Positions 15,837 to 24,749 of a stretch of 38,337 nucleotides of DNA are shown here, piece by piece. How positions within the stretch are numbered: the first letter of the stretch is position 1; the number at the start of each line of letters is the position of its first letter. Below the pieces are notes generated by a model. That model did not search any database. It saw only the letters and a list, made by a program, of their open reading frames with translations, and had not been told where the DNA came from. The DNA comes from Chamaesiphon polymorphus CCALA 037 (GTDB lineage Bacteria; Cyanobacteriota; Cyanobacteriia; Cyanobacteriales; Chamaesiphonaceae), in the NCBI RefSeq assembly GCF_003003845.1, contig NZ_PVWO01000005.1, positions 1-38,337 of the forward strand, read 5' to 3'. Made by a program: the position numbers and the translations under genes.

Positions 15837-17270
15837 CTAAGATCGAGCGATAGTGGCGGGATGTTCGTCCCGAGCCTTAGCCTGGTAAAAATCTACAATT
15901 TCAGGAATGATTTGATTGAGATTTCCGGCACCCAGGAACAAGCAGATGTCACCTGGCTGGAGATTGTGCTTGAGAAATTGCGATACAGCGTCGAGTGTCG
16001 GTTGATAGCACACTTGAGAATGATAACGACCGATTTCGGTAACTACTTTTTCGCCACTAATGGCTCCAGTATTTTCCTCTCCCGCACTATAAATATCAGT
16101 AATGATAACTACATCTGCATCTTTAAAAGATTGGGAAAACTCCGCTAAAAATTCTAAAGTACGGCTGTATCGGTGAGGTTGGAAGATGGCTACAACTCGA
16201 CGTTCGGCACCAACTCGCAATCGAGCGGCATTGAGTGTGACGAGGATCTCACTGGGATGGTGAGCGTAGTCATCGATAAAGGTAATGTCATGCTGGTATC
16301 CTTTAAGTTCAAAACGTCGCTTGGCACCAGCGAAAGTAGCCAAGCCAGACGCGATCGATTCAAAGTCTAGACCGATTTTCCGACCGACGGCGATCGTTGC
16401 TAGCGCATTACTCAAGTTATGGTTGCCTAAAACCCCTAACTTTAGAGTGCCCAATAATTTGCCATATTCATATATTTGGGCGGAAGTTCCGGCGGAGTGA
16501 TACTGAATATTGTCGACGGTATAATCTGCTACCTGCTCCGGTTCGACGCTATAAGAAATCGTCGGCTGAATCCGCTCGCGCACGATCTGGCAATCTGCCG
16601 AGCCAATGACGATCTGACACTGGTTGCTAAATTTGGAGAAGGTCTCGATCGTCTGCTCCAGACTCTTATAATGGTCGGTATGATCCAGCTCGATATTGGT
16701 AATTACCCCAATTTTGGGGTGATGTTTGACTAAAGACCCGTCGGATTCATCGACCTCAGCGACAAAATACTCACTCGAACCAATTCTGGCATTTCCATCC
16801 CAAGCCGTAACTTCACCACCTACAACGATCGTCGGATCGACGCCAGCCGCAACGAGGAGATAGCCAATCATGCTGCTGGTAGTTGTTTTACCGTGAGTAC
16901 CCGCCACCCCAATACTCGAATATTCCCCGATCAGTGCTGAGAGTACATCCGATCGATGAAAGATCGGACACCCACGTTCGAGAGCGGCATTGAGTTCGGC
17001 ATTTTTCTTGCCAATCGCTGTCGAACAGACAATCTGCGGCGTTTGTCCAGATGAACTTCGATCGAAAAAATCTAAATTACTAGCTTCCTGGGTTAGAAAA
17101 ATGTGCGCCCCTTCTGCTGCCAACTTCTGAGTGATGTTAGTCGATCGCAGATCGGATCCCGAAACAGGCAATCCACGTCTGGCTAGAACGTAAGCCAGTC
17201 CTGACATACCAATGCCCCCAATGCCGATAAAATGAATCGGACGACCGCTAAAATCGATAGAATTACCCAT
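15837..17270 (-). CDS. murC: UDP-N-acetylmuramate--L-alanine ligase MurC
   Basis: A 477-residue Mur ligase adding L-Ala to UDP-MurNAc. N-terminal UDP-binding motif GIGGIGMSGLA (about 16-26), P-loop GTHGKTTTSS (about 119-128), central EVDESDGS and the C-terminal ligase domain with HHPSEI and FQPHRYSRT. Full length. The murC-murB order is the usual one in cyanobacteria. Start ATG at 17270; the promoter should lie in the following 460-base gap. Confidence 0.96.
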   Translation of the reverse strand: MGNSIDFSGRPIHFIGIGGIGMSGLAYVLARRGLPVSGSDLRSTNITQKLAAEGAHIFLTQEASNLDFFDRSSSGQTPQIVCSTAIGKKNAELNAALERGCPIFHRSDVLSALIGEYSSIGVAGTHGKTTTSSMIGYLLVAAGVDPTIVVGGEVTAWDGNARIGSSEYFVAEVDESDGSLVKHHPKIGVITNIELDHTDHYKSLEQTIETFSKFSNQCQIVIGSADCQIVRERIQPTISYSVEPEQVADYTVDNIQYHSAGTSAQIYEYGKLLGTLKLGVLGNHNLSNALATIAVGRKIGLDFESIASGLATFAGAKRRFELKGYQHDITFIDDYAHHPSEILVTLNAARLRVGAERRVVAIFQPHRYSRTLEFLAEFSQSFKDADVVIITDIYSAGEENTGAISGEKVVTEIGRYHSQVCYQPTLDAVSQFLKHNLQPGDICLFLGAGNLNQIIPEIVDFYQAKARDEHPATIARS

Positions 17271-17730
17271 AATATATCCTCACCAACCCGATCGAACGGG
17301 CCGTAGCAACAGGCGTTATCATATACCAATACATTGTTTATTTTCGATCGAAGTTCGTTAGCGCAGCCGCTCGCAACTAGAATCTGTACCATCCCATCCG
17401 CAAAGCAAGATCGAAATCGATCCCGCTCGAACATCCTCGCTCGACCTCAAAAGACTTTCGCCAGTTAACTTCTGCCGATCGTCGTTGTTATAACAGACTG
17501 TGGAGTGAGTCGAGCCTACCAGCGTACTGGTATAAATGAATGCTCGTATCCAGTATTTAGAAGGAGAGGATCGATTTTGCTTGAATGGAACTAACTATAC
17601 CAAATTTCACAAAATAGTCCATATCTTTAGATAAAGTTATATTTTATTGGTACCAAAAGCCTAGTTGTAACCAAAATTATTCAGGTTTGGGTACTCGATC
17701 CACTCGCGCTGGTCGATGTAAAATATAAGG
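17271..17730. other. Divergent murC/smpB intergenic region
   Basis: This 460-base gap must hold the promoters of murC (minus) and smpB (plus). A short hairpin TACCAG-CGTA-CTGGTA lies at 17517-17532, and an AT-rich block at about 17600-17720 leads to smpB (TAAAAT at 17719-17724 could be a -10 box). The reading frame on the minus strand over 17183-17434 overlaps murC and has no family resemblance. Nothing else is seen. Confidence 0.5.
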
Positions 17731-18204
17731 ATGAGCGAGAAAGAAAAATCAGACAGTATCAAAATTGTTGCCGACAATCGGCAAGCCCGGTTTCTGTACG
17801 AAATCCTTGAAACTTACGAAGCGGGGATCGAATTACTAGGGACGGAAGTAAAATCCATTCGCGCGGGTAAAGCCAACCTCCGCGATGGCTATGGTTTATT
17901 GCGCCAGGGACAAATCTGGCTGTTAAATGCCCATGTTTCCCCCCACAACACTACGGGAGCATATTTCAATCACGAACCGACACGCACCCGCAGATTGCTG
18001 ATGCACAAAGCCGAAATCCGCAAGTTAATCGGCAAAGTCGAGCAACAGGGTTTAACTCTCGTACCGTTGAAGATGTACTTCAAGCGGGGCAAGGTAAAGG
18101 TGACGATGGCCTTAGTTCGCGGTAAGAAGCTCCACGACAAACGCGACGATCTCAAGAAGAGAGACGATAAACGCGATATGGATCGGGCTATGAAACGCGG
18201 TTAG
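17731..18204 (+). CDS. smpB: SsrA-binding protein SmpB
   Basis: A 157-residue SmpB that escorts tmRNA to stalled ribosomes. Diagnostic segments: ARFLYEILETYEAGIELLGTEVKSIR, RDGYGLL, LLNAHVSPH, HEPTRTRRLLMHKAEI and the basic C-terminal tail KKLHDKRDDLKKRDDKRDMDRAMKRG that enters the decoding centre. No tmRNA gene is in the window. The neighbour downstream is chorismate lyase, 63 bases on. Confidence 0.96.
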   Translation: MSEKEKSDSIKIVADNRQARFLYEILETYEAGIELLGTEVKSIRAGKANLRDGYGLLRQGQIWLLNAHVSPHNTTGAYFNHEPTRTRRLLMHKAEIRKLIGKVEQQGLTLVPLKMYFKRGKVKVTMALVRGKKLHDKRDDLKKRDDKRDMDRAMKRG

Positions 18205-18267
18205 GTATCAAATCAAATCGGATTGTTATATGATATTAATAAATACTATTAAGATTTATTAATTATT

Positions 18268-18873
18268 TTGGCGATCGCGACCGATTACGGAGACGAAGTT
18301 CTCATCACGAAAAACTGGAATGCGCTCCAGCCAATTTGGCAAGGCGGCGCAGATCTAGTTCAAACTGGATTGCCGCACCAACAACTTCCCCCAGCATGGC
18401 AAATTTTATTGCTCGGAGATGGTTCGCCGACTCGACACCTACAACTGCTCACAGGCGAGCCGACAGAAGTTGATGTCATCGATATGTCGCCAATTGGTAT
18501 GGCGGATGATGACGCACCCAGTTCTTTACAAGTCGTACCGGGGCCGAGAGTCCGCCGTCAGGTGTGGTTGCGAACTGCTTCGGGGCAAAGGTTGGCTTAT
18601 GCAACCTCTTGGTGGGAAGCGCGACATGTAGATGAGTATTTAGAGAATAAATCTCTGCCAATTTGGGCGAGCTTGGCAAAATTACGCACCGAACTGTATC
18701 GGGATGTCCAAGGTATATATTACGGAGATTCGCCCGCACTAGCCCAAGCTTTTGGCGAAACGGGGCCGTTCTGGGGTCGTCACTATGTATTTTGGCACCA
18801 CGGCCAGCCATTGACGCTGATATATGAGGTATTCTCGCCTTATCTTCAGCAATATTTAGGAAAAATTAGTTGA
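18268..18873 (+). CDS. Chorismate lyase (DUF98/UbiC-like)
   Basis: A 201-residue protein of the cyanobacterial chorismate pyruvate-lyase family (Synechocystis sll1797 type), which makes 4-hydroxybenzoate, the head-group precursor of plastoquinone. Typical segments: PPAWQILLLGDGSPTRHLQLL, VRRQVWLRTASGQRLAYATSWW and GPFWGRHYVFWHHGQPLTLIYEVFSP. The only usable start is a TTG at 18268 immediately followed by a HIP1 octamer; no ATG lies near the expected N-terminus. The tail-making enzyme of the same pathway, Sds, is encoded 1 kb away. The TGA stop is part of a heptamer array. Confidence 0.85.
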   Translation: MAIATDYGDEVLITKNWNALQPIWQGGADLVQTGLPHQQLPPAWQILLLGDGSPTRHLQLLTGEPTEVDVIDMSPIGMADDDAPSSLQVVPGPRVRRQVWLRTASGQRLAYATSWWEARHVDEYLENKSLPIWASLAKLRTELYRDVQGIYYGDSPALAQAFGETGPFWGRHYVFWHHGQPLTLIYEVFSPYLQQYLGKIS

Positions 18874-18904
18874 TAGTCGATAGTCGATCGTTGATAGTCG
18901 ATCG
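18870..18904 (+). repeat. Heptamer array (TTGATAG/TCGATCG) over chorismate lyase stop
   Basis: Five units, TTGATAG, TCGATAG, TCGATCG, TTGATAG and TCGATCG. The stop codon TGA (18871-18873) lies in the first unit. It faces the array at 18975-19002 of the convergent gene. Confidence 0.85.
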
Positions 18905-18974
18905 TTATATTAATAGATTATTATTATATTACTTACTTGGATAATAAAAGATATCTAAATTCAGCAACACAAAA

Positions 18975-19002
18975 CTATCCACTATTCACTATTCACTATC
19001 CA
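18975..19002 (-). repeat. Heptamer array after RibD-C-like gene
   Basis: On the minus strand the TAG stop continues directly as TGGATAG, TGAATAG, TGAATAG and TGGATAG. Confidence 0.88.
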
Positions 19003-19674
19003 CTACTTTTGAACTTGATAATGTAAAAACAGTTCTTGTTCGACTCGATCGAGACTTAATAGTGTTAATTTGGGCGCATTATCTGGCGTGAACCCAGCTC
19101 CAGATACAGGCGAAGGTGCGTCGCTACCACCATAGATCGTCGGGCAAACAGTCAACCATAACTCATCGATAAAATTAGCAGCAAATAAACTTGCGGCTAG
19201 TTCCGAGCCGCCCAAGAAACAGAGATTTTTGATGTCTAATTCTACTAATTTCGATTTAACTGCTTGCCAGTCGATATCTTTGCCATCGGCTGTTTCACAG
19301 ATGAGAATGTTACTAAAACTATCCCGATTTTGCCAATCTTTAGCTCCCTCAGTGGTCGTCAATAACCACCGATCGATCGGTTGACTGAAGAACGGTAACC
19401 CAGCATCAATTTTACCACTGCGAGAAGCAATTAGTTGTGGTGGTTGAGTTGGTAATCCGCGATCGATTCTAGCTCTAATTAACTCTGGTTTTTGGACTAA
19501 GACGACACTACCACCATCGCCCAGGGTACCACTACCGACTAAGATTAAATCCGATAGAGCAATCTGTTCTTCGAGGTGTGCCGAATCTCGCTCGGAGCTA
19601 AATGTCGGTGGCGATTTCGTGGTATCAGAAATTTTACCATCGGCAGTCATGGCGAGCACGAGAGTTGTTTTCAT
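19003..19674 (-). CDS. RibD C-terminal/DHFR-fold reductase
   Basis: A 223-residue protein of the RibD_C family (dihydrofolate-reductase-like fold). N-terminal strand TLVLAMTADGKISD, DLILVGSGTLGDGG and the NADPH-binding strand LCFLGGSELAASLFAANFIDELWLTVCPTIYGG are typical of pyrimidine reductases without the deaminase half. It could serve riboflavin synthesis (reduction of diaminohydroxyribosylaminopyrimidinone phosphate) or be a general pteridine/flavin-related reductase; the substrate is not readable. Start ATG at 19674. It is separated from the upstream sds gene by an inverted-repeat element. Confidence 0.82.
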   Translation of the reverse strand: MKTTLVLAMTADGKISDTTKSPPTFSSERDSAHLEEQIALSDLILVGSGTLGDGGSVVLVQKPELIRARIDRGLPTQPPQLIASRSGKIDAGLPFFSQPIDRWLLTTTEGAKDWQNRDSFSNILICETADGKDIDWQAVKSKLVELDIKNLCFLGGSELAASLFAANFIDELWLTVCPTIYGGSDAPSPVSGAGFTPDNAPKLTLLSLDRVEQELFLHYQVQK

Positions 19675-19690
19675 GGATGGCTTAATTTAA

Positions 19691-19955
19691 ATTAATTGAT
19701 AATTGATAATTGATAATTAGGTTATTAGTATGGAAATTTAAACCTGTTATCGGTCTTCATCGATCGAATGTGAATATAGTAGGGTAGATAGACTAAATTT
19801 AATCCAAACAGAAGTTTAAATCCCCACCTAAACGGTAAATTATTTTTAGGGCGCGGTTTTCCTAGTGCAGCCATGCGGAGTAAACCTCCGCATGGCTGCA
19901 TCTGCTAAATTTAAATCTTAAAGAGCTAATTATCAATTATCAATTATCAATTAAT
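19691..19955. repeat. 265-bp element with perfect 30-bp inverted repeats and central hairpin
   Basis: Bases 19691-19720 and 19926-19955 are exact reverse complements (each made of three TTGATAA heptamers with flanks). The right arm includes the sds stop codon (complement 19951-19953). The 205-base interior has no gene but holds a hairpin. The layout recalls a miniature inverted-repeat element, but heptamer expansion in opposite directions could give the same result. I see no convincing target-site duplication. Confidence 0.85.
19866..19900. terminator. 15-bp perfect hairpin downstream of sds
   Basis: Left arm TGCAGCCATGCGGAG, loop TAAAC, right arm CTCCGCATGGCTGCA. It lies about 50 bases beyond the sds stop on the minus strand and probably ends that transcript. 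Neither side has a T-tract, so a Rho-independent terminator in the strict sense is not shown. Confidence 0.6.
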
Positions 19956-20922
19956 ATAGCCTTTTCAAGACATAATCCGTGAGATCGAATAAGGCTTGGC
20001 GTGAATCCGAAGGTGACAAACCACTTATCTGCGCCAGAGCTAACTGCGCGTGATGCTTGGCAAGTTCGCGAGATTTGGCAATTCCGTCGCTACTTCTGAC
20101 TAAACTCAGAGCTGTGGTTAATGCTGCCCCATCTTCAAACTCGGTGGCAATTAAGTCTACAAGTTGCGGATATTCTTGCATCGCATACAGTGTCGGTGCG
20201 GTAAGATTGCCACTTGCCAAGTCGGAACCCGCAGGTTTGCCCAGAACTTCATCCGAAGCTGTAAAGTCGAGAATATCGTCAACAATTTGGAACGCTAGTC
20301 CTAAATTGCGTCCGTATAGATATAATTGCTCGCACGTCGCAGTCGATGCGTCGCTGAGTAAGCCAGCAGCTTTGGCACTATTAGCCAGCAGCGAGGCCGT
20401 TTTATAATAACTTTTCTCTAGATAGGCTTCGATCGAAAAGTCCGTTTCAAATTGATTCAATCCTTGCTGAATTTCACCTTCAGCTAAGTCCATAATCACC
20501 TGTGAGAGCAGTTTGACCACTTCGAGGTTATCTAGGTTAGCCAGATACCACGAGGACTGTGCAAAGAGGAAATCTCCGGCAAGGACGGCAATCCGATTGT
20601 CAAACAGACTGTGAACCGTAGGTACGCCCCTGCGGGTATCGGCAGTATCGACCACATCATCGTGGACGAGACTAGCCGTGTGGATCATTTCGGTGATTTC
20701 GGCGAGGCGACGGTGGCGCGGGGTAATTTCTTCCCCTGGCATCGTCGCACGGGCAATCAGCAGCACGATTGCTGGGCGGACGCGCTTGCCACCAGCCCCG
20801 AATAAATGTTCGGCGGCTGCGTATAAAATTGGGTGGCGGGCACCGACTAGATTTTTGAGGTTCTCCGTCAAAACTTGCAAGTCAGCTTCAACAGGAGTAA
20901 ATACGGATTTCACTGAGGTCAT
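19951..20922 (-). CDS. sds: Solanesyl diphosphate synthase (plastoquinone side chain)
   Basis: A 323-residue all-alpha trans-prenyltransferase. First Asp-rich motif in LVHDDVVDTADTRRG, second in FQIVDDILDFT, plus GGKRVRPAIVLL and the GKPAGSDLASGNLTAPTLYAM segment. Two small residues (Ala, Ser) upstream of the first motif fit a long-chain product. The sequence agrees with the cyanobacterial Sds type that makes the C45 tail of plastoquinone-9, rather than with GGPP synthase CrtE, which lacks the VPTVHSLF element. It follows murI in the widespread order amiC-murI-sds. Its stop lies in an inverted heptamer repeat. Confidence 0.9.
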   Translation of the reverse strand: MTSVKSVFTPVEADLQVLTENLKNLVGARHPILYAAAEHLFGAGGKRVRPAIVLLIARATMPGEEITPRHRRLAEITEMIHTASLVHDDVVDTADTRRGVPTVHSLFDNRIAVLAGDFLFAQSSWYLANLDNLEVVKLLSQVIMDLAEGEIQQGLNQFETDFSIEAYLEKSYYKTASLLANSAKAAGLLSDASTATCEQLYLYGRNLGLAFQIVDDILDFTASDEVLGKPAGSDLASGNLTAPTLYAMQEYPQLVDLIATEFEDGAALTTALSLVRSSDGIAKSRELAKHHAQLALAQISGLSPSDSRQALFDLTDYVLKRLY

Positions 20923-21062
20923 CGATCGAGCGGCTCAGAGGATGAGTTTACGAAAGTTTACATATATTCTAAGCTATTTTCCCTCTACATAGGGAATTGG
21001 CGAGAATGGATTGGCTTTCGGGGTTGTTTGAGAAGGCGGTAAAATAGCTGCTCGTCAGAGTT

Positions 21063-21923
21063 CTAGCCAATATCGAGCGGTTCGGAAACTGCTACATTCG
21101 AGAGGGCGATCTGGCGAACATCGGGCATAGTTGGCAGCCATTGGGCAGCAATGTGCGTAAATTGTGCGGGTTCTCCACTGACGAAAAATTCAGTGGGCAG
21201 GGATCTGCCGTGGTTTTGAATGCCGAGGACTTGAAGTTCTTTAGCAGCGGCAGCAACTACAGCTACAGCAGGGTTGACAAATTGGACGTTTGGGGGGACG
21301 AATTGCCGAAATACTGGTTCGAGGTGCGGATAGTGGGTGCAGCCGTAGACTAGAGTATCGATCGATCGATCGAGTAATGGTTGAAGATATTCTTTGGCAA
21401 TCGCGAGGGTCTGTGGCTCGGCGATGCGGTTATTTTCGACGATGGGGACGAATTCTGGGCAGGCAACTTGCCATACTTCTGCCTGGGGGTTGGCTTCGCG
21501 AATTGCATGGAGATAGGCATTGCTGTTGACTGTGGCTGGCGTGGCAATGACCCCGATCCTTCGTCCGTAACGCGCGGCGGTTCTAGCTCCAGGTAAAATC
21601 ACGCCCAAAATCGGTAAATCGTATTCCGCACGAACGGTTTCGAGCGCGAGTGCAGAACTGGTATTGCAAGCCATGATGGCCATTTTGACCTGCTGCGCGA
21701 CCATCCAATCTAGAGTTTGGCGGGTAAATTGTAAAATTTCGGTTGCAGTACGGGTGCCATACGGAACTCGCGCTGTATCCCCAAAATACAAGACTGACTC
21801 TTGGGGAAGTTGGCGGTAGATTTCTTGCAAGACAGTTAACCCCCCCACGCCACTATCAAAGACACCAATACGATCGATTGCATTTGAGTGGATCTTGGGG
21901 GCAAAAGTGAATCGGTCTTGCAT
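21063..21923 (-). CDS. murI: Glutamate racemase MurI
   Basis: A 286-residue cofactor-independent racemase supplying D-Glu for peptidoglycan. N-terminal GVFDSGVGGLTVL with the conserved Asp-Ser, catalytic Cys in MACNTSSA (about 84-91) and second catalytic Cys in VYGCTHYPHLEP (about 195). The usual YFGDTARVPYG motif is present. Start ATG at 21923, 44 bases after the amiC stop. It is part of the amidase-murI-sds series. Confidence 0.96.
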   Translation of the reverse strand: MQDRFTFAPKIHSNAIDRIGVFDSGVGGLTVLQEIYRQLPQESVLYFGDTARVPYGTRTATEILQFTRQTLDWMVAQQVKMAIMACNTSSALALETVRAEYDLPILGVILPGARTAARYGRRIGVIATPATVNSNAYLHAIREANPQAEVWQVACPEFVPIVENNRIAEPQTLAIAKEYLQPLLDRSIDTLVYGCTHYPHLEPVFRQFVPPNVQFVNPAVAVVAAAAKELQVLGIQNHGRSLPTEFFVSGEPAQFTHIAAQWLPTMPDVRQIALSNVAVSEPLDIG

Positions 21924-21967
21924 ATTAGTAGAGAAAAATCTAGTAAAGATAAGTGGTTTATCGAAAC

Positions 21968-23452
21968 TTAGTTACGATCCTTAACGTACTGGATAATTCC
22001 CTTGGCAATAGCTTCAGCCATTACTTTTTGATAATCATCACGACGCAGACGTGCAGATTCCTCTGCGCTAGTCAAATAACCAGTTTCGACTAGAATAGCG
22101 GGGATGGTCGCTTTGCGCAAGACTAGAAACCGTGCCGAGCGAACGCGGCGATCGTTTAGATAAAAGCCATTTTTGTTGACATGATCTACTACCGTTCTGT
22201 GAACGGTCTCGGCCAAGGATTGACCGATATTGTAATGATATGTTTCCAAACCATTGACATCGGGACGATTCTCGATCGAGTTGGCATGAATGCTGATAAA
22301 AATTGTCGCTCCTGCTTCTCTAGCGATCGAGACTCGTTCGTCCAAGCCGACATAGTTGTCACCAGTGCGGGTCATTTTGACTGCTATGCCCTGTTTTTCG
22401 AGAATTTCGGCAACTCGTCTGGCAACTGGCATAATCACGTCTACTTCGCGCAAACCGCCCAATCCGATGGCACCCGGATCTCGGCCACCGTGTCCGGGGT
22501 CGAGCATCACTAACACTCTGCCACTACTCGGTCTGGCGGCGGGTGAAGTATCCTGCTTGGGCGTGGGACGATATGTTGTCGTCTGTGTTTTGGGGACAGT
22601 AATCGTTATTGCTTCTGGCTGCGGACGAACGGCAATCCGACTGGGAGAAATCGGTTGTAAATACACCCAACGGCTATCTAGATATTGGCGGACGATATCA
22701 ACTTTCACACCATCGGCACGGCGGACGAGGACGATCAGATCGTCACCTTGCGCGCTCACAGTAAGGTACCGTTGGGACTCCTTAGGAATTTGGTAAGCAG
22801 TGGCCAATTTAGCATTGGGAATGGTCACCCGAAAGCTACCAGCGCGCTCGTCCCAGATGGTAGTGTATTTGAGTTGCATCCTACTTTGGCGATCGGCTTG
22901 TACCAAAATGCCCGTCCGCGTCGGATCGATGGCGATATAATTGACCGACGAGATCGCTGTATTGACCGCGACCTTGGGGCGAATTGGTTGGGCGACGACA
23001 ACTTGACCGTTTTCATTAAACACCCCTACAGGCCCGACAGGCGCGCCTCGTGGAAAAGACTTGAGTGGTTGAGGGGTCGGGAGTTGAATCGACCACTGCT
23101 TGCTATTACTAGCTTGAATGAGAATTTGTTGCGGGTCGATCGTATAGTCAGGATCGAGTTCTAAAACCATCCGCGTGCGATCGGTATCGAATTGACCCAC
23201 TCGCAATGACTTGATGCCATTACCGAGCAACTGCGAAGATGTGGGCTGATTGAGGCGCGTATCTGGCAGATCGACGATCAATCTACTGGGATTAGCCAGC
23301 ATTTGAGCTTCAGGTTTCACTGCCGAATTCGTACTAAAGTCAATGCGATTTTCGGTCGCATTAAATTGCCACGACACCATTTCTGCTGCTGTCGCTGGCA
23401 GTGATACCATTACGAAACTAGAAATACTGGGTAATAACCAGTTGTATCTCAC
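21968..23452 (-). CDS. amiC: N-acetylmuramoyl-L-alanine amidase with AMIN domain (AmiC type)
   Basis: A 494-residue periplasmic amidase. It has a signal peptide (about 1-22), an N-terminal AMIN domain (about 25-135; RLIVDLP, LRVGQFDTDRTRMVLEL), a linker with a second AMIN-like stretch, and a C-terminal Amidase_3 domain (about 310-490). Its zinc ligands are in DPGHGG, REVD and SIHANS, and the catalytic Glu in ETGYLTS. It cuts septal peptidoglycan, which in filamentous cyanobacteria includes the septal nanopores. The start is GTG at 23452 with AGGAGT nine bases upstream. It lies 23 bases after an AMIN-only paralogue and probably shares its mRNA. Confidence 0.93.
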   Translation of the reverse strand: MRYNWLLPSISSFVMVSLPATAAEMVSWQFNATENRIDFSTNSAVKPEAQMLANPSRLIVDLPDTRLNQPTSSQLLGNGIKSLRVGQFDTDRTRMVLELDPDYTIDPQQILIQASNSKQWSIQLPTPQPLKSFPRGAPVGPVGVFNENGQVVVAQPIRPKVAVNTAISSVNYIAIDPTRTGILVQADRQSRMQLKYTTIWDERAGSFRVTIPNAKLATAYQIPKESQRYLTVSAQGDDLIVLVRRADGVKVDIVRQYLDSRWVYLQPISPSRIAVRPQPEAITITVPKTQTTTYRPTPKQDTSPAARPSSGRVLVMLDPGHGGRDPGAIGLGGLREVDVIMPVARRVAEILEKQGIAVKMTRTGDNYVGLDERVSIAREAGATIFISIHANSIENRPDVNGLETYHYNIGQSLAETVHRTVVDHVNKNGFYLNDRRVRSARFLVLRKATIPAILVETGYLTSAEESARLRRDDYQKVMAEAIAKGIIQYVKDRN

Positions 23453-23475
23453 AATACTTAACTCCTATGATGGGA

Positions 23476-23913
23476 CTATCGGGGTAAACTCGAGCGTGGC
23501 GACAAAGTTGGTAATGTTGTCGATCCGCGCTCGGGGACTGGAATAGTTACATACCAATCGATCGGATTTTCGCCCGTAAATTGTACTCGCTTGGGGTTGA
23601 GAGTATACCCAGGTTGTAGCTCTAAGACTATCCTAGTCGTATTACTGTCAAATTGCCCAACACGTAACGATCGAAAGTTACCTGACAACCGTTGAGTCAC
23701 TGTAGGCTTGGGAAAACTAATTCCTGGCAGATCGACTACCAGCCGAGTTGGATTGAATAGCATGACAGATTTGGGTTGAACCCCCGCATCGGTCTTGAAA
23801 TCTAACCTATTTCTACTCGCATCAAATTTCCATGATGCCAATTGGCCTGCATCCGCAGGGATTGCGGCCAGACAGAAGCTAAAAACACTAACCAATACAA
23901 ACTGAAACTTCAC
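23476..23913 (-). CDS. AMIN-domain-only secreted protein
   Basis: A 145-residue protein with a signal peptide (cleavage near ADAGQ) and one AMIN domain: ASWKFDASRNRLDFKT, RLVVDLPG, FRSLRVGQFDSNTTRIVLELQPGY. It is clearly related to the N-terminus of the amidase downstream, but it ends after the AMIN domain in a short Ser/Pro-rich tail. Many cyanobacteria carry two amiC genes in tandem; here the first copy has no catalytic domain. There is no amidase sequence in another frame in the 23 bases before amiC, so a clean loss or a dedicated binding protein is more likely than a recent frameshift. It may bind peptidoglycan and guide or restrain AmiC. Confidence 0.83.
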   Translation of the reverse strand: MKFQFVLVSVFSFCLAAIPADAGQLASWKFDASRNRLDFKTDAGVQPKSVMLFNPTRLVVDLPGISFPKPTVTQRLSGNFRSLRVGQFDSNTTRIVLELQPGYTLNPKRVQFTGENPIDWYVTIPVPERGSTTLPTLSPRSSLPR

Positions 23914-24749
23914 AATATTTCATCCTTAACAGTGGAATCGATGCTACAACTATCGCTCTGATGCCGTTGCTCTAAAACGGAGGCATTCGCTGTTGTGGTC
24001 AGAACTCACCAACGCTTTGCGATAAACGTCCGTACTCCCGTAACGGTAGCTTAGAGTCGATTCTCCTCTATAAAGAGGGTCGATCGACGACTACTGGGGA
24101 TTATTTTAAGATGAATCTACATATCGTATTGTTGCTGTTTGCTGCGAAAAATTAACACTTTGGACTCTATGGTAAATTACCATAAATTTGGTCTTTGGGG
24201 CTAAATTTAAGCTGCAAACTCATCTGGCATCAATTTCAAGCTGCTGTAGTAGCGACAACGCTAGCGAACGTGGATGATGTCACTACTCTCTTTTTGGCAC
24301 TTAATTTCGCTCGGTTGCCAATACTACTTTATAGATACTCTCTTGCTACTGGTGACTGCCAAATCGATCGAGTAGTTCCAAATCGACCCTAGTGCCTCAA
24401 TACTAATTATATAATTCCCGCTTTTTGAACCAGATCGGCCAAGTGGAGACTTTTGACTCAATCTACTTACCTTCGGCGTTCGAGTAAGTCAAATAGGGGC
24501 AAATGAGGGCATATTTAACTAGACCCGACCCAATAATGAAGGTATCGGCCTGTGAATTCACGATCGTCAGAGCGCATGTGCGGGGATGCTGAGACTTGCC
24601 ATTGGCTATAAATCTCAGTTTTGGCTAGATTGCTAACAGAGCTTTGCCCCTGCTCTGGCGATCGAAATTCAGATCCCGACATTCTACCGGAAAACTTCAC
24701 GCCCGGATGTATCTAACAATAGACTGACATCAAAGCGATCGCAACATCT
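23914..24749. other. 836-base region without a convincing gene
   Basis: This divergent spacer separates the AMIN/amiC operon from the GHL10 protein. Two short reading frames (24195-24392 plus, 24515-24700 minus) have no recognisable motifs. The minus-side promoter should lie near 23914-24100, where a small hairpin (CCTCTATAAAGAGG) is seen at 24066-24079. At 24467-24493 ACTTAC and GTAAGT face each other around a 13-base loop. I cannot identify a tRNA or riboswitch. Confidence 0.5.

Noticed and set aside
17183-17434. Minus-strand 83-codon frame upstream of murC
   Set aside because: Overlaps the murC N-terminus in another frame and resembles no protein; the overlap part is a shadow.
24195-24700. 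Two short frames in the 836-base gap
   Set aside because: One has a vaguely transporter-like stretch (LANVDDVTTLFLA), but length, start context and composition are too weak to call even a pseudogene.
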